Of a stretch of DNA of 64,000 nucleotides, positions 22,401-37,400 are shown in pieces. This stretch comes from Lucinisca nassula. Lineage: Eukaryota; Mollusca; Bivalvia; Lucinida; Lucinidae. The DNA lies in NCBI GenBank assembly GCA_963580285.1, contig OY757015.1:133742029-133806028 (forward strand), read 5' to 3'. Position numbers and translations under genes: made by a program. The notes beneath the pieces were generated by a model. That model searched no databases. It was not told the origin of the DNA and saw only the letters and a program-made list of their open reading frames with translations. Each line of letters begins with the position of its first letter. Position 1 is the first letter of the stretch.

Positions 22401-25400
22401 GGCCGCCAAGCCATATATGGTTTGTCTGTCTGTCCGTCCGTAACCCGTTTGTGAAAATTGGTGATAGTGACTTAACCGCTTGGAATATTTAAACAATTTT
22501 TGGCATACTGATAGATATCAATGAGATCTAATCAATGAACTTGCAAAATATTACATTCCATTTAGTATAGCTTCGCCGAGGCGAAAAATGTGAAAATTTT
22601 CGAACTGCTTCTCCTCGGAAACCGTTGGGCCGATTGAAATCAAATTTCATATGGAGCCTCTATGGGATGGGGGAAACCAAAAATTGCTCATGGGGTCCAG
22701 GACACATGACCAAAATGGCCGCCAAGCCATATATGGTCTGTCTATCTGTCCGTCCGTAACCCGTTTGTGAAAATTGGTGATAGTGACTTAACCGCTTGGA
22801 ATATTTAAACAATTTTTGGCATACTGATAAATATCAATGAGATCTTATCAATGAACTTGCAAAATATTACATTCCATTTAGTACAGCCTCGCCGAGGCGA
22901 AAAATGTGAAAATTTTCGAACTGCTTCTCCTCGGAAATCGTTGGGCCGATTGAAGTCAAATTTCATATGGAGCCTCTACGGGATGGGGGAAACCAAAATT
23001 TCCTCATTGGGTCCAGGTCACATGACCAAAATGGCCGCCAAGCAGTATTTGGTAAAAACCCTTCAAAAATAGTCTTCTCCAGAACCACTGTGCAGATTTC
23101 CACGAAACTTGATAAATAGCATCTGGAACGTAGGCCCATCATAAATTGCTAAAATGGTGACCCTGGGTTGACCTTGACCTTCTTTGTGCCTAGGTCAAAC
23201 TTTGACACATATGCTTTTGTGTTGGATTTTATCCTGCAAACGATTCAGAATACAGTACTAAAGTATAAGATATATTTTTGCTCCTTACGATAAGGCGCAT
23301 TTATTGGGGGAACCGTTTTATGTCCAGGTCACATGACCAAAATGGCCGCCATACCCATATATGGTAACACTCATAAAGCTAAAAGCATCCGGCGGGTCGT
23401 GCACTTCAGCTGAAGCACTGGTTTCATCTCAATATTGGGTAAAAAGTCCCAAAAAATTGGTAGCAGCGTCTCCAAAATGACCTGCACAGTGTTGACGGGG
23501 AGTTAAACATGATGATTCTAGCAAGTAGGAAAGGTTATCCCTGAAATATACTCAGTACTTCTTATATTGAGCGGTGGTTATAGAATATTCTGTAAACATC
23601 CTAAAATATAGACACCTTGAGGACTTGCTGTAATTCACCTACAATTTTAACCAATTTATTTCACAATCCCGCAAGGAGCCCAAAAAGTGCAAATGGAATG
23701 GAGCAATCTGATCTATTCCTTCTGGAGGAGTCTGATCTGTTCCTTCAGGAGCAGTCTGATCTGGGTCTGCACTGTTTGCGTAGGCCTGTCTGTTGAATCC
23801 TTAGGATAATTAGGGCCCCGCACTGAAAGTGTGGGTGCCCTATAGTAATCACTCTGTCCGTCCGTCTGTCTGTCTGTCCGTCTGTCCGTCCACAAATTTT
23901 TTTATCCTCCATAACTTTTTATTATTCCTGGATGGATTTAAATATTACTTGGCATCATTCTGTCCATCCGTCTGTCTGTCTGTCCGTCTGTCCGTCTGTC
24001 CGTCCACAAATTTTTTTATCCTCCATAACTTTCTTATTCCTGGATGGATTTAAATATTACTTGGCAGAAATGTTAACCATAATGTGATGGAGTGTTGCGC
24101 GCAAGACTCAGGTCCGTACCTCAAAGGTCAAGGTCATACTTAGAGGTTAAAGGTCAAAAAAGGGTCTTTCCTGTGTCCAATTAATAACTTTGTTATTATT
24201 CCTGGATGGATTTAAATATTACTTGGCAGAAATGTTAACCATAATGTGATGAAGTGTCACACGCAAGACCCACAGCCGTACCTCAAAGGTCAAGGTCATA
24301 CTTAGCGATAAAAGGTCAAAAAAGCGTCTTTTTTATTGTGTCCAATCTATAACTTTCTTATACCTGGATGGATTTAAATATTACTTAGCAGAAATATTAA
24401 CCATAATGTGACAGTGTGTCACGCGCAAGACCCAGGTCCGTACCTCAAAGGTCAAGGTCATACTTAGAGGTGAAAGGAAAAAAAAAACGTCTTTTTTAAC
24501 ATCAACATTTTCCTACTCCTCTGATAGCGCTGCCGGGGCCCTAGTCAGTTTCACTGACAGCTCTAGTTATGGTACTTTTGGATATTAAGCATTTTTTAAC
24601 ATCAACATTTTCCTACTCCTCTGATAGCGCTGCCGGGGCCCTAGTCAGTTTCACTGACAGCTCTAGTTATGGTACTTTTGGATATTAAGCCATAACATGC
24701 CAATCACAATAGTTGTCTACTGCTTTGTCCTCTGCTGGTAGCTTTAAAAAAGTCATTTTTGCCAGCAGTCTGATCAGAGTCCACACTGTTTTCCTGTGTG
24801 CAAAAATATTCTTAAAAAGTTTGGGAGAAGATGCAGCAGACAACATAAACAAGCATTTTCAGATGCAGATTTTCTTATTTTCATATGCAGATTTTATAAG
24901 TATTTTTCAGAACAGCTGATAAACACCTTTAGTTATTGTCTATATTTTGCATTTATGTATTGGATGAGATCCAAAAAAAAGAGGAAGAAACAGTTCTGTA
25001 CTTTCAAAAAGTTTATACATGTATGCATTCTTTGATTTCATATCTATTTGTACCCTGGTAGCCTTTTACTTATTACTTGTCCATTGTATACTGTTTTTGT
25101 CGCACCTGCTTTAGCAGGAAGACATAGGCGTGCAAGTTTCCGTCCGTCCGTCCATCCAGTTGTCTGTCCGTCTTTCCATCAACATTTTACACTGGGTGTC
25201 TTGTCATTGCAACTCCTCCTACAGTTTCATACCGATTATTTTGAAACTTTGCATGTATTTTTGCCATGGTATGAGGATGCGCATGTGATTTGGACTTTAT
25301 CGTCGGATCATTTTTTGTCACTTTTTCCACATTGTGAACTTAGTCATTTTTAACCTTCAATTGATATATGATAGGTACCTCTTGTCATCGCAACTCCATT

Positions 25401-28400
25401 TGCAGTTTTATACCGATCATTTTGAAACTTTGCATGTGATTTCGCCATGGTATGAGGATGTGCATGTGGTTTCGACATAATTCTCAGAATATTTTTTTGT
25501 CACTTTTTGCACAATATGAACTTAGCCATTATTAAGCTTCATTTGATATACGATAGGTACCTCGTCATGGCAACTACTCCTACAGTTTCATACCGATTAT
25601 TTTGAAACTTTGTGTGTGTTTTTGCCATGGTATGAGGATGCGCATGTGGTTTGGATGGTAAATTTTTGTCACTTTTTCCACATTGTGAACTTAGTCATTT
25701 TTAACCTTCAATTGATATATGATAGGTACCACTTGTCATCGCAACTCCTCTTGTAGTTTTATACCGATCATTTTGAAACTTTGCGTGTGCTTTCCCATGG
25801 TATGAGGATGGGCATGTGGTTTGGGCTTTATCGTCGGATCATTTTTTGTCACTTTTTTCCACATTGTGATCTTAGTCATTTTTAACCTTCAATTGATATA
25901 TGATAGGTACCTCTTGTCATCGCAACTCCTCTTGCAGTTTTATACCGATCATTTTGAAACTTTGCGTGTGCTTTCGCCATGGTATGAGGTTGTGCATGTG
26001 GTTTCGACATAATTCTCAGAATATTTTTTTTCACTTTTTACACATTGTGAACTTAGCCAATTTTAAGCTTCAGTTGATATACATTAAGCTTCAGTTGATA
26101 TACAATAGGTACCTCTTGTCATCGCAACTTCTCTTACAGTTTTATATTGATCATTTTGAAACTTTGTGTGTGTTTTTGCTATGGTATGAGGATGTGCATG
26201 TGGTTTGGACTTTACGTATCTTGGGATCAATTTTTATCACTTTTTCCACATTGTGAACTTAGTCAGTTTTTTACCTCACATATATAGGCTATGGATTCTT
26301 CTCAAAGCCCTATATTCATTTCTTCTGCCTTAAATAAACTGGGAGCAGGTGCGACATCAACTTCACCCAAGTTGAATCTCTGGTTGAAGCTTTGTAAAAC
26401 ATCTTTTTTGTATTATTTTTTAACTCTTTACTTTTCTCAGCTTGGGAGCAAACATACCAGAGAAAGAAGAACCACAGAAACAAGAGGTAAATAAATAGGA
26501 GTTTCAAGTGTCGTAATGATCTTAAGTATTGGGACAGACAGGCCTAAGCAAACATTGCAGACCCAGATCAGGAGCAGTCTAATCAGGGTCTACACTGTTT
26601 GCCATTCTGTCTGCATCTTTTGTACTCCTTGCTATATCATGAAATAAATTTGTTAAAATTTTAGGAGCTCAAGGTGTCCCAATTTTTTGGATTTTTACGG
26701 TAACTTAAAATTTGAGAGGCCCTCATAGCCCCAGATAAGGAGAAGTAAATAGTAAATACATGGTTAGCGTCTTTAATAATAAAATATAATTGGTGAGCCT
26801 TAGACAATTTTATATAAAACTATCACGGCGAATGGAATATATTATATTATTAAAGGCACTATTCATGCATTTAGTTTATGCTGCAGTTCAAAACAATCAA
26901 GGGTTTTGCAATAATTTAGCAAATTTAAGGAAAAAAAAAAGACAGCAGACAGTGTTGCATATTAAACGACATTCAGTGCCATGGCATGCAAGCATAGTAT
27001 AACATGACATTGAATAACGCAAAATTTCTGATGTCACCGAGCCACAGAGATGCAGGAAACAACATGAACGCTCAAATAAAAGTTTCCCAGCGCTTTACTT
27101 TCTGTATGAAAATCTGCAAATAAATAGTTTATTTTAGTTTTAGAAATTATTTTCGTGGTTGAGACGCAACCGCGGTAGCAGTGCACAATCATTCCAATGG
27201 AACATTCAAACCAGGAAAGCCCAAGAAGGTAAGAATTTAGCTGAATTTCTGAAAATCTGTTTAAATAAATATTGTATAGATAACTTGCAGTTTCGTTGTT
27301 TTCTTGCGTATAAAAGGTTGTATGTTATTGTTTACGCTTGCAAATAAGGAACCTGATAAGTAGGTCCGTCTATTAACGGTCACTAGACGTATTATAGGTC
27401 AGTAGAAGGTATTATAGGTCACTACCGTTTATAGCGAGCAGTTATTTGACCCCCATGATTGGGTTACTAGAAGGCCTGATTGCGGTATAAACATCATAGC
27501 CTCAGATAATACGAGGTATCCAAATATTATTTTTCTTAATTCTGCACAAAAACATACGTTGTTGGTACTCATTAGATGTCCCTTGCCGAGAAAAATATCA
27601 ATACTTTTCAGATGAAAAAAAGCACCTCATCTGCATCTATGTTGTAGGTACTTCTTAGAATCCCCTTACAGGGACCAACAACATGACTTTTTAGGGTGAA
27701 ATAGGAAAAAAAATATCCCAAAATTATTGTCATTACTTCACTTTATCTGGAGCTATGGACCCTAAAGACATGCTCCTATAGAAATTTCTTTTGGCATATC
27801 AAGCTATAAAGCTGAAGCTTTATTTCACATTTAACCCTTGTCCTGCTGAATATTCATATATGCCACACCCACTACCGATTATCAACCAATCAGATTACTT
27901 GATGCAAATTATTACAACAAATTCACAATCTGAATGACAAACAATGTAGATCCTGATCAGATGGCTTCTTCAGAAGCCATCTGATCTGGATCTACATTGT
28001 TTCAAAGAAAAGGCATATCCGGGATCAGCAGAACAAGGGTTAATATTAGAAATCTAAAACATAAGCTGAGTAGAGCTTTTACTCTGACAAAGAGCCCATA
28101 CCTGCCAATTTCTGTCTTCCTAGCTAGTTACATGGCCTGTTTTGGGGATTCTGTGGCCTGGTGGTAAGAGTGCCATCTCTTAATCAGTAGGCCTCACCAC
28201 AGCATGTTTGAGCCTTGCTTTTAGTGTGTTTGAGCCTTGTTCGGCTCACTTGTGTGCAATGAAAGGTTAAGTGGCTTTTCTCTGGGTACACTGGTTTTTG
28301 CCTACCTCTAACAGTTGGCCAGAAATAAATGAAATTATCTTTAACCCATTTAGTACAGAAATCCAAAAACTGGTAGTTGGCAATGATCCCAGATCTGGAA

Positions 28401-31400
28401 CATGATCAGGGCCTACACTGTTTGCAAAATTTTCAGCCAATTTCCAAATAGTTCTTGAAGAAAACACAACCTGACACCCTTAAATTTTGAAATGGACTCC
28501 TGATCTATACAACATGGAAAATTCCATTTGGTATAAAAATGGTTAAAGGGCCATAAACAAACCCACCACATGCCTGTTTCTTCATAGCATTAGCCTTGAT
28601 AATGAAGTGTCAGTCATGGGTTCTCTAAGTATCCTTCTATGGCTTCATTATGGTTCAGAGCACATTCTTTCTTCAGAAACTGACAACGGCCCTTCTTGAA
28701 TCAGCAAAAGGAAGAGAATTACAAGCAGCTACATGCATGGTAGCACTTCTTTTAGGTCAAAACTAAAGGAAACTTTATTGTTCATTAGAATCCTCCTCCG
28801 CACTCCCAATTCTCATTGAGGCTGTTCTAATCTATGATTTTGAGAAGAAATACGAAAACAATATACATATATATCCTTGTAAGTCAACTTTTCCGAATAT
28901 AAAGTAAGGTTTATGATGTTGCTCACACACAAACTTATTAATATGTTGGAATAGCATTAAAGTTTGAAAGTATAGCTCGGGATCCAATCAGCAATGTTTT
29001 AGCTAGACAAAGAAAGGATTCTCTGCAGTGTGGATTACAACTTACTTACCCTATGTATGTGGACAGATAGGCCAGAGCAAACAGTTAAGACTCAGATGAG
29101 ATACCAAACAATGCAGTGTCTCATCGGGGTCTACACTATTTGCCACTAATCCAGCTATTATTTTTTCTTTTGACATAACGACGGTTAGGAAATTGAAGAT
29201 GCTCAGATTTAACCCTGTTGAGATTTAACCCTTAAGACGCTGAGAAAAACTACATCTGAAAATGTCGTCTGCTTAATGTTGTCTGCTGAAATTTTTTTGG
29301 AAACTTTTTAAAAATATTTTTGCACAGAAGCAAACAGTTTGGGCCCAGATCAGACTGCTCCTACAGGAGCAGTCTGATCTGGGTCCACACTGTTTGCAAA
29401 AGTAACTGGCAGACGGCAAAGCAGACGACAGTTGTTGTGATTGGAATTTGTGGGTTAGAAATGTATGCTAAGGAGTTGTGGTATCCAAATACTTAGGGTA
29501 AACATGGTATCCTTTTTTTCCCATTTTTAAGGAACCTCCTAAGGAAGAGCCGAAGCCTAAACCCCCATCACCAGAGCCAGTACCTGAACCTATGTCAGAA
29601 GAAAGTGATGAGAGTGACATTGGTAGGCATTACGATTACTCACCCTAGTGCTAGTATGGAGATTTTATTATGTCTAGATAGAAGCAGGACTCATATTTTT
29701 CAGGCATTTGCAGGATTTCAGGCTTTTAGATCTTGATTTTTTCTTGATTTGAGGCGTTTTAGATTTTGATTTTTACTCCTATATTCTGTTTAAAAAGACT
29801 ATTTACTGCTTATCCTGCTGAATAAAATTATTTAGCTACACCCATTTCTGACTATTCACCGTTCAAATTACTTGATATAATGTATTTGCTCAATTCGCAA
29901 ACTGCATTACCAACAGTGTAGATCCTGATCAGATGGCCATCTGATCTGGATCTACACTGTTTGCAAAGATGATAGTTGTCATGTTCAGCAGGATTAGGGT
30001 TAAGACTGCAAAACTGGGTCTTTCAGGCATGGAAAAGTTTGGTCAGTATGAGGCCTGTAGAAGTCTCTGTGGTGTAGTGGTTACGCTTCTTGTCTTGTAA
30101 ATTAGGGGTTGCCGGAATGATCCTGGGCTTCTCCAGACTTTCAGATGAGTCTTTAAACCGAGGTCCCATCTCCGTATGACCTTAGTTGTTGGTGGGACGT
30201 AAAACTCAAACACGCACTCACTCTTATGTCTAGAAATTGTATAGCTGATGTAAATTTTTGATATTTTTCTTATTTTCAGTCCAAACATAGAAAGTGGGTG
30301 CTCGTTTCATTTTTATAAACATTTTTTTTTTGACAAGAACCTACAATCAAGCCACTGAGAAGACAAATGCCATAATGGATTGCCTTCTTTATATTTTGTT
30401 GCTTTTTTTCTCAAGGTATTCACAGGATACTCTGATATTTACTCACCCCTGATTAATAATTTGCTCATAATGATATAGTAAGTGAAATATTCTTCAAAAC
30501 CTAAATAATGAGCTTCACATAAATATTAACTGACCCCAGTGCCCCCAACACCGGAACAAAATGAGTTTGGTGCCTCCATTAGGATATTCCATATAAAATA
30601 GTGCATTCTTTCATAACTCCAAAACTTCTTTCACCGCTGTTGGTTTGAGCCTGGCTCGGGTCACATGTGAGATGCCAAGTTCTGCAACAAGAGGTCCAGT
30701 GTTTTTTTTCTCCCAATAATCTGGTTTTTGCCCACCTGATTAACTATTGGCTCGATATGAGTAAAATAATCTTGAAAGGGACATAAAACAAAAAAAAATC
30801 TCCAGAATTTATCAATTTTCTGGTGAAAATTTATATATTTTTTTTTGTCATCTTTTTCATCCTCAAAATGGTTGTGGGATACTCACAACCTATATACAGG
30901 CCTCATATTTTTCCGGCATTTGCAGGATTTCAGGCTTTTAGAGCTTGATATTTTTCTTGATTTCAGGCTTTCAGATTTTGATTTTTTGTTCCTTTAGTCT
31001 GTTTAAAAAGCTGTTTAACCCTTACCCTGCTGAGTAAATTTATTTTCCCACACCAATTTCTGGCTATAAGTCAACCAAATTACTTGATATTTTCAGAAAC
31101 TGCATTGCAAACAGTGCAGATCCTGATCAGATGGCTTCTTCTGAAGCCATCTGATCTGGATCTACACTGTTTGCAAAGGTAATAGTTGTGTCTTGTTCAG
31201 CAGGATAAGGGTTGAAGCTGCAAAAGCAGGTTTTTCAGGCATGGAAAGTCGTGGTCAGTATGAGGCCTGTATATATCTGAACAGATATTAGCCAATTATA
31301 TTGTCAGTCCCAGTTTTTGCTCTGTAAAGTGGGGTTTACAAGGGTGTTCATTTCACAGACTTGTTCACATGATGTAGCTTGTTGAAGAAACTTGGTGTCC

Positions 31401-34400
31401 ATTATCATAGGGCAGATTGGAGTCCCCAAATTTCAGAGGCCACATTTTGATGCAATAAGTATTGTTGATTAACTTGTTAAAAATAGTACACCACAACCTC
31501 TTTATAACACTATTAATGGGGTCCAAAGCAGAAACCGTGTTAGTTAAACAACCATGTTATATCCAAACAAAAATGTATAGATTAAAAAGAAAAATGACCA
31601 TTTATGGTCATTTTTCTATATAATCTATACATTTTTGGGATCCATCTTGAAACCGTGTTATATCCAAAACCATGTTATATCATAAACTGTGTTATAATGA
31701 ACCGTGATATAATGAGGTTGTGGTGTAACACCATCAAAATAATCAGGTTCATACATTGAAACAGATAAGTTATTTAGTGATAATTGAAGGATAATAAAGT
31801 TATTTTGATTTTTGAGGGGCAACAAGCCGCAACATGGTATCATAATCCCGCCCCCTGAAAGCGGCAAATATCGCTTCCAGGTGGGGAATATGAGCCCATG
31901 TTCCTCTTCAAGAAGCACAGTAACTTATTTATTATACTGCAAAGCTTTTTCATGACATTTTGTGCATTGTTCTAGCGAATGTCGTGGGAAGTAGATGTTT
32001 ATATGTGACATCATGAAATGCACAAACGCGCCCTTCAGCATGCACTACGTTGATCACGGCGCTCAGTGGAAAATGTTTTACATCATGTTAAAATGAGAAT
32101 TTTATAACAGAAAAATGAAATAAAGTACTGTATGATTGAAAAAGAATCAAAAGTCTCTATTTTATTGGCGTATAAAATTATTTTGCTTATATTTGTTATC
32201 AACTGCAGTAAATCCATGGTGACGGACATAGCAATTCAGCGAAGGAAAGCGTGAGAGGGGTATATATTTTTGTTCATGGGGTATATAGAAAATAATTGCC
32301 ATTGCGCTGTCCAATCAAAAGCCTGGAAATTTCTTTGCAGTATAACAACTATCCTTATTCATCCCTATAAACCTATGTTATGGATATTCGTTGAGGTGGT
32401 TCTAATGAATACCGACAACACAGGTTTATATGGAGAAATAAGGAACATTGATCCTTCAGTCATCACCAAATACTAGGGCTGGCTAATCGGAGCTGAGAAG
32501 ATAATCGATTATCAGTCCTGTTATTGCGATCGATAATCGAATAGTAACCGCTAAGGTTTTTGTCATAATTTTACCTGTCTAGCTTTCTGTCTTAGCATGA
32601 CTCTTGCCATATGTTGCACTTTACCATATGTATATTAGAACAGACAGGCCTGAGCAAACAGTGTAGACCCAGATGAGACGCCGCAGATTGCGGCGTCTCA
32701 TCAGGGTCTGAACTGTTTGACACTCATCCAGCTATTTTAGGCATAACTTTGGGTAGTAAATTGTACCTATCAAGTAATCGATTAAAAGCAAATCAGAAAT
32801 GATAATATTTTTGTTGAGTTATTATTCGATTAATCGTGTCAGCCTTACCAAATACCCACTTTGTCTGTTGCTATTGTTGTCCAAATGCTCCCTCACATTA
32901 ACCCTTTTTGTACCAAATGGAATCTTCCTCCTTATAAATGACAGGAGTCCATTTCGAAATTTAGGGGTGTCAGGTTGTGTTTTCTTCAAAATTTGTTTGG
33001 AAAATAGCTGAACTTTTTGCAAATAGTGTAGGCCCTGATCAGACACCGCTGATCTGGGCCTGCAATGTTTGCCAAATACCTGATTTTGGGTTTCCAGTAC
33101 CACATGGGTTAAAATGTAGATTGGGTGTATACAGTAAAATTCCGCTATTAAGACCACCAAAAATTGAGACTAATTCTGCTTTAAAATGATTATTTATAAA
33201 GTTTCAGTTATTCTTTCTTTGTCTTTTCTACACCTGGTCAGAGACCACCTTTGGTACTGTTCAAAAGTGGTCTTCAAGACCACTTTTGAACAGTCCCAAA
33301 GGTGGTCTTAATGAAGGAATTTTACTGTATATAAACAATCAAAGTAGCAGACAGAATATTTTTTTCTTTTAGAACTGGACAATGAAGGTGTTGTGGAGGA
33401 TCCAGATGATTTTATACCAGAACAGATCAGTACAGACATAGAAGTCACTGAGGACATGATGGAGAAATCTGGTGACAAACGATCAGAGGCAATGACTGCA
33501 CTTGGTGATGGTAAGCTGAACATAGTCAAAACTTCCCATGCATGAATTGCTTTTGTTACCATTGTAACTACGGCCCCTGCCCATTCGGGCTTTAAGAAAT
33601 AGATGGGCTGCACGATGCTTCCATGCAGAGCTGCAACGGACCGCACACTAGTACCAGTAAACCGCTTAGAGAATCTAAGCCTGCCCAGGCAAAGCGGTGC
33701 GAGTCGGACTGTCCATGCTTATAAGCCCTGTTGGTTTCATTAGGCGACATGGCTTGAGATGACATTTCATCTCAGTTTCGGGTAAAAGTCCCACAAAATT
33801 GGAAGCAGTGTCTCCAAATTGACCTAAATAGTGTTGAGGGGGATGTTAAACCTCAAATCAAACAAACAAAAAACATTGTAACGAAGAGGTAACACACTCA
33901 ATTTATTTTTACCATCATGTTAACAAGCATCATGTTAACAAGTCAGTGCAATGAACACCCCTCTAAAATCCACTTTATTCTCCTTATTTGCATTATCTGC
34001 TGGCTCCTAGTCTGAAGATCATCAGTGTTGGGAAAACAGGTAACCAGATCCCCCCTGACCTGTTTTTACAATATTATAAAGTGTAAGCTGGGAGCCAGCA
34101 AATAATGCAAAAATGGTGAATATAGGGAAAACTGGGGTTTACAGGGATGTACATTATTTTTCTTATTTCTGCTACAAGACATAGGGTGTGGGTACTCTTT
34201 AGACCTAGCAAGGGTTCTAACAAGCACTCGCAATGTATGTTTGGAGTATAAATAAGAAAAATATCACAAACTTCCATTAGAAAAATAACCATTTTGGAGA
34301 TATGAAAGAATGGACACGGGTGTACTATCGTTATTCACCATATTTGCATTATTTGCTGGCTCCCAGCCTGCACATTGTCAATATTGTAAAAACAGGTAAC

Positions 34401-37400
34401 CAGACCCCCCTGACCTTGAAAGGTCAGGGGGGTCTGGTTACCTGTTTTCCCAACACTGATAATCCTCAGACTAGGAACCAGCAAATAATGCAAATAAGGT
34501 CAATGCTTTTGTAAAGATTAACCATTCGTCTGTTGGTTGTCATTAACTGTTCTGGCTCTCTGAGCATTATAATGGTTCAGTGTTGCCTTCAACAGCCATG
34601 GGGTCATGTTGTCATTTTTAGCTCACCTGTCACGTAGTGACGAGGTGAGCTTTTGGGATCACTTTTTTTCCGTCGTCCGTCGTGCGTATGTGCGTGTGTG
34701 CTTAAACTTTTTCTTAAAATGACATCTCCTCCTAAACCACTGATCCGATTTTGACCAAACTTCACAGGAATGATCGTTAGGTGGTCCCCTTTCAAAGTTG
34801 TTCAAATGGTTCTGGTCCATTGCACGTCTAGGTCACAGGAGCTAAAAATAGATTTTTTAAACGAAAACTTTAAAATTCTTCTTCTCTGAAACCACAAGGC
34901 CCAGGTCTTCGATATTTGGTATGAAGCTTCATCTGGTGGACCTCTACCAAGATTGTTCAAATTATAGCCCTGGGGACCAAAATGCCCCCGCCCCAGGGGC
35001 CTTTGGTTTTACATAGGCTTATATAGGGAAAATCTTTAAAAATCTTCTTCTCTGAAACCGCAAGGCCCAGATCTTTGATATTTGGTGTGAAGCTTCATCT
35101 AGTGGACCTCTACCAAGATTGTTCAAATTATAGCCCTGGGGGCCAAAATGCCCCCGCCTCAGGGGCCTTTGGTTTTACATAGGCTTATATAGGGAAAATC
35201 ATTAAAAAATCTTCTTCTCTGAAACCACAAGGCCAAGATCTTTAATATTTGGTGTGAAGCTTTACCTGGTGGACCTCTACTAAGATTGTTCAAATTATAG
35301 CCTCGGGGCCAAAAATGCCCCCGCCCCGTGGGCCTTTGGTTTTACATAGGCTTATACAGGGAAAATCTTTAAAAATCTTCTCCGAAAACACAAGGCCCAG
35401 GTCTTCGATTTTGGGGTGAAGCTTCATCTAGTGGACCTCTACCAAGATTGTTCAAATTATAGCCCTGGGGGCCAAAATGCCCCCGCCCCGGGGGCCTATG
35501 GTTTTACATAGGAGGGAAAAATCATTAAAAAATCTTCTTCTCTGAAACCACAAGGCCCAGGTCTTTAATATTTGGTGTGAAGCTTTACCTTGTGGACCTC
35601 TAGTAAGATTGTTCAAATTATAGCCTTGGGGCCAAAAATGCCCCCCGCCCCGGGGGCCTTTGGTTTTACATAGGCTTATAATGGGAAAATCTTTAAAAAT
35701 CTTCTTCTCTGAAACTGCAAGGTCCAGATCTTTGATATTTGGTGTGAAGCTTCATCTAGTGGACCTCTACCAAGATTGTTCAAATTATAGCCCTGGGAGC
35801 CAAAATGCCCCTGCCCCGGGGGCCTTTGGTTTTACATAGGCTTATATAGGGAAAATCATTAAAAAATCTTCTCTGAAACCACAAGGCCCAGATCTTTAAT
35901 ATTTGGCACGAAGCTTTACCTGGAAGACCTCTACTAAGATTGTTCAAATTATAGCCTTGGGGCCAAAAATGCCCCCCGCCCAGGAGGCCTTTGGTTTTAC
36001 ATAGGCTTATACAGGGAAAATCTTTTAAAATCTTCTTCTCTGAAACCGCAGGGCCCAGATCTTTGATATTTGGTGTGAAGCTTCATCAAGTGGACCGCTA
36101 CCAAGATTGTGGCCCTCGGGCCACAAATGCCCCCGCCCGGGGCCCTTTGGTTTTACATAGACTTATATAGAGGTAATCTTTGAAAATCTTCTTCTCTGAA
36201 ACAGCAAGGCCCAGGTCTTTGATATTTGGTATGAAGCTTCATGTAGTGGACCTTTGCCAAGATGGTTCAAATTATTGCCTTTGTTGGTATTTGGTATGAA
36301 GCTTCATCTTTTTAGACCTCCCTCAACATTATGCACATTATAACCCTAGGGTCAATAATGGCCCTCCCCGGGGCCCACTTGTTACTCTATGGATCAGGTG
36401 AGCGATCCAGGGCCATCATGGCCCTCTTTTTTTTTTTTTTCAAAGAAAGAGAGTTAACCGTTAAGATGCCATGAAAAACTGCATCTGAAAAAGTTGTCTG
36501 CTTATGTCGTCTGCTGAATATTCTTGCAAACTTTTCAAACATATTTTTGCACACAGGCAGACAGTGTGGACCCTGATCAGACTGCTCCTCTCTGATCTGG
36601 ACAGGCAAACAGTGTGGACCCTGCTCAGACTGCTCCTCTCTGATCTGGACAGGCAAACATTGTGGACCCTGATCAGACTTGATCTGGTTCCATGCTGTTT
36701 GCAAAAATGTATTTTAAAGCAAGCTACAGATGACAAAGCAGACAACAGCCGTCGTGATTGGCATCTTATGGGTTAAAACGCCACATTTAAATTCATAAGA
36801 AATTACCCTGTATCAAAAGATTTCTGCAATCATGCACTTTACGCCTTTAACTAACACTTCAAACCCGTAAAATATAAGGAGCATCAGCCTTAGCAGGTAG
36901 AAGTTACAAGCTTTTCACCAAGGATAGTAGTAGAAGCATCTGGGTGTAGTGGTTACGCTACTTGCCTTGTAAACCAGGGGTCGCAGGATTGATCCCAGGC
37001 TTCTCCAGACTTTAGGATGAGTCTTTAAATCGAGGTCCTGGGTCCGTATGACTTTAGCTGTTGGTGGGACGTAAAACTCGAACACTCCCTCACTCACCAA
37101 GGGTAGTCTAATTCTGAAAAATGTTTTTAAAACACTGTCAATGGAAATTCAATTTCGCGTAAAAGTCCCATAAATTTGGAAGCAACATCTCCAAAATGAC
37201 CTAAATAGTGTTGAGGGGGATGTAAAATCACAACATAAATAAACAATCCAAAGAAAAACATTTACATGCAAGGCCATAGCGCCAGATTAATGGGAGTAAC
37301 ATGATAATTTTCTGATTCAAGAAGATTAATGTTTGTAACTTAGAAAGAATGTGCACTGTTTGGAACTGTTAACTGGATTTTGGTTTGTGTTTAGACTTTA

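Noticed and set aside
21352..23100. Regular direct repeats as a CRISPR array
   Set aside because: Units are over 300 bp and contiguous within a transposon in an intron-containing eukaryotic gene.
27159..27347. Open frame with a following GTAAG-type donor in ST13 intron 2
   Set aside because: Exons 2 and 3 join in phase without it and it has no Hip similarity or clear acceptor.
36387..36776. Overlapping open frames of about 100 codons on both strands
   Set aside because: They arise from the 48-bp triplication in a family M MITE; no protein similarity.
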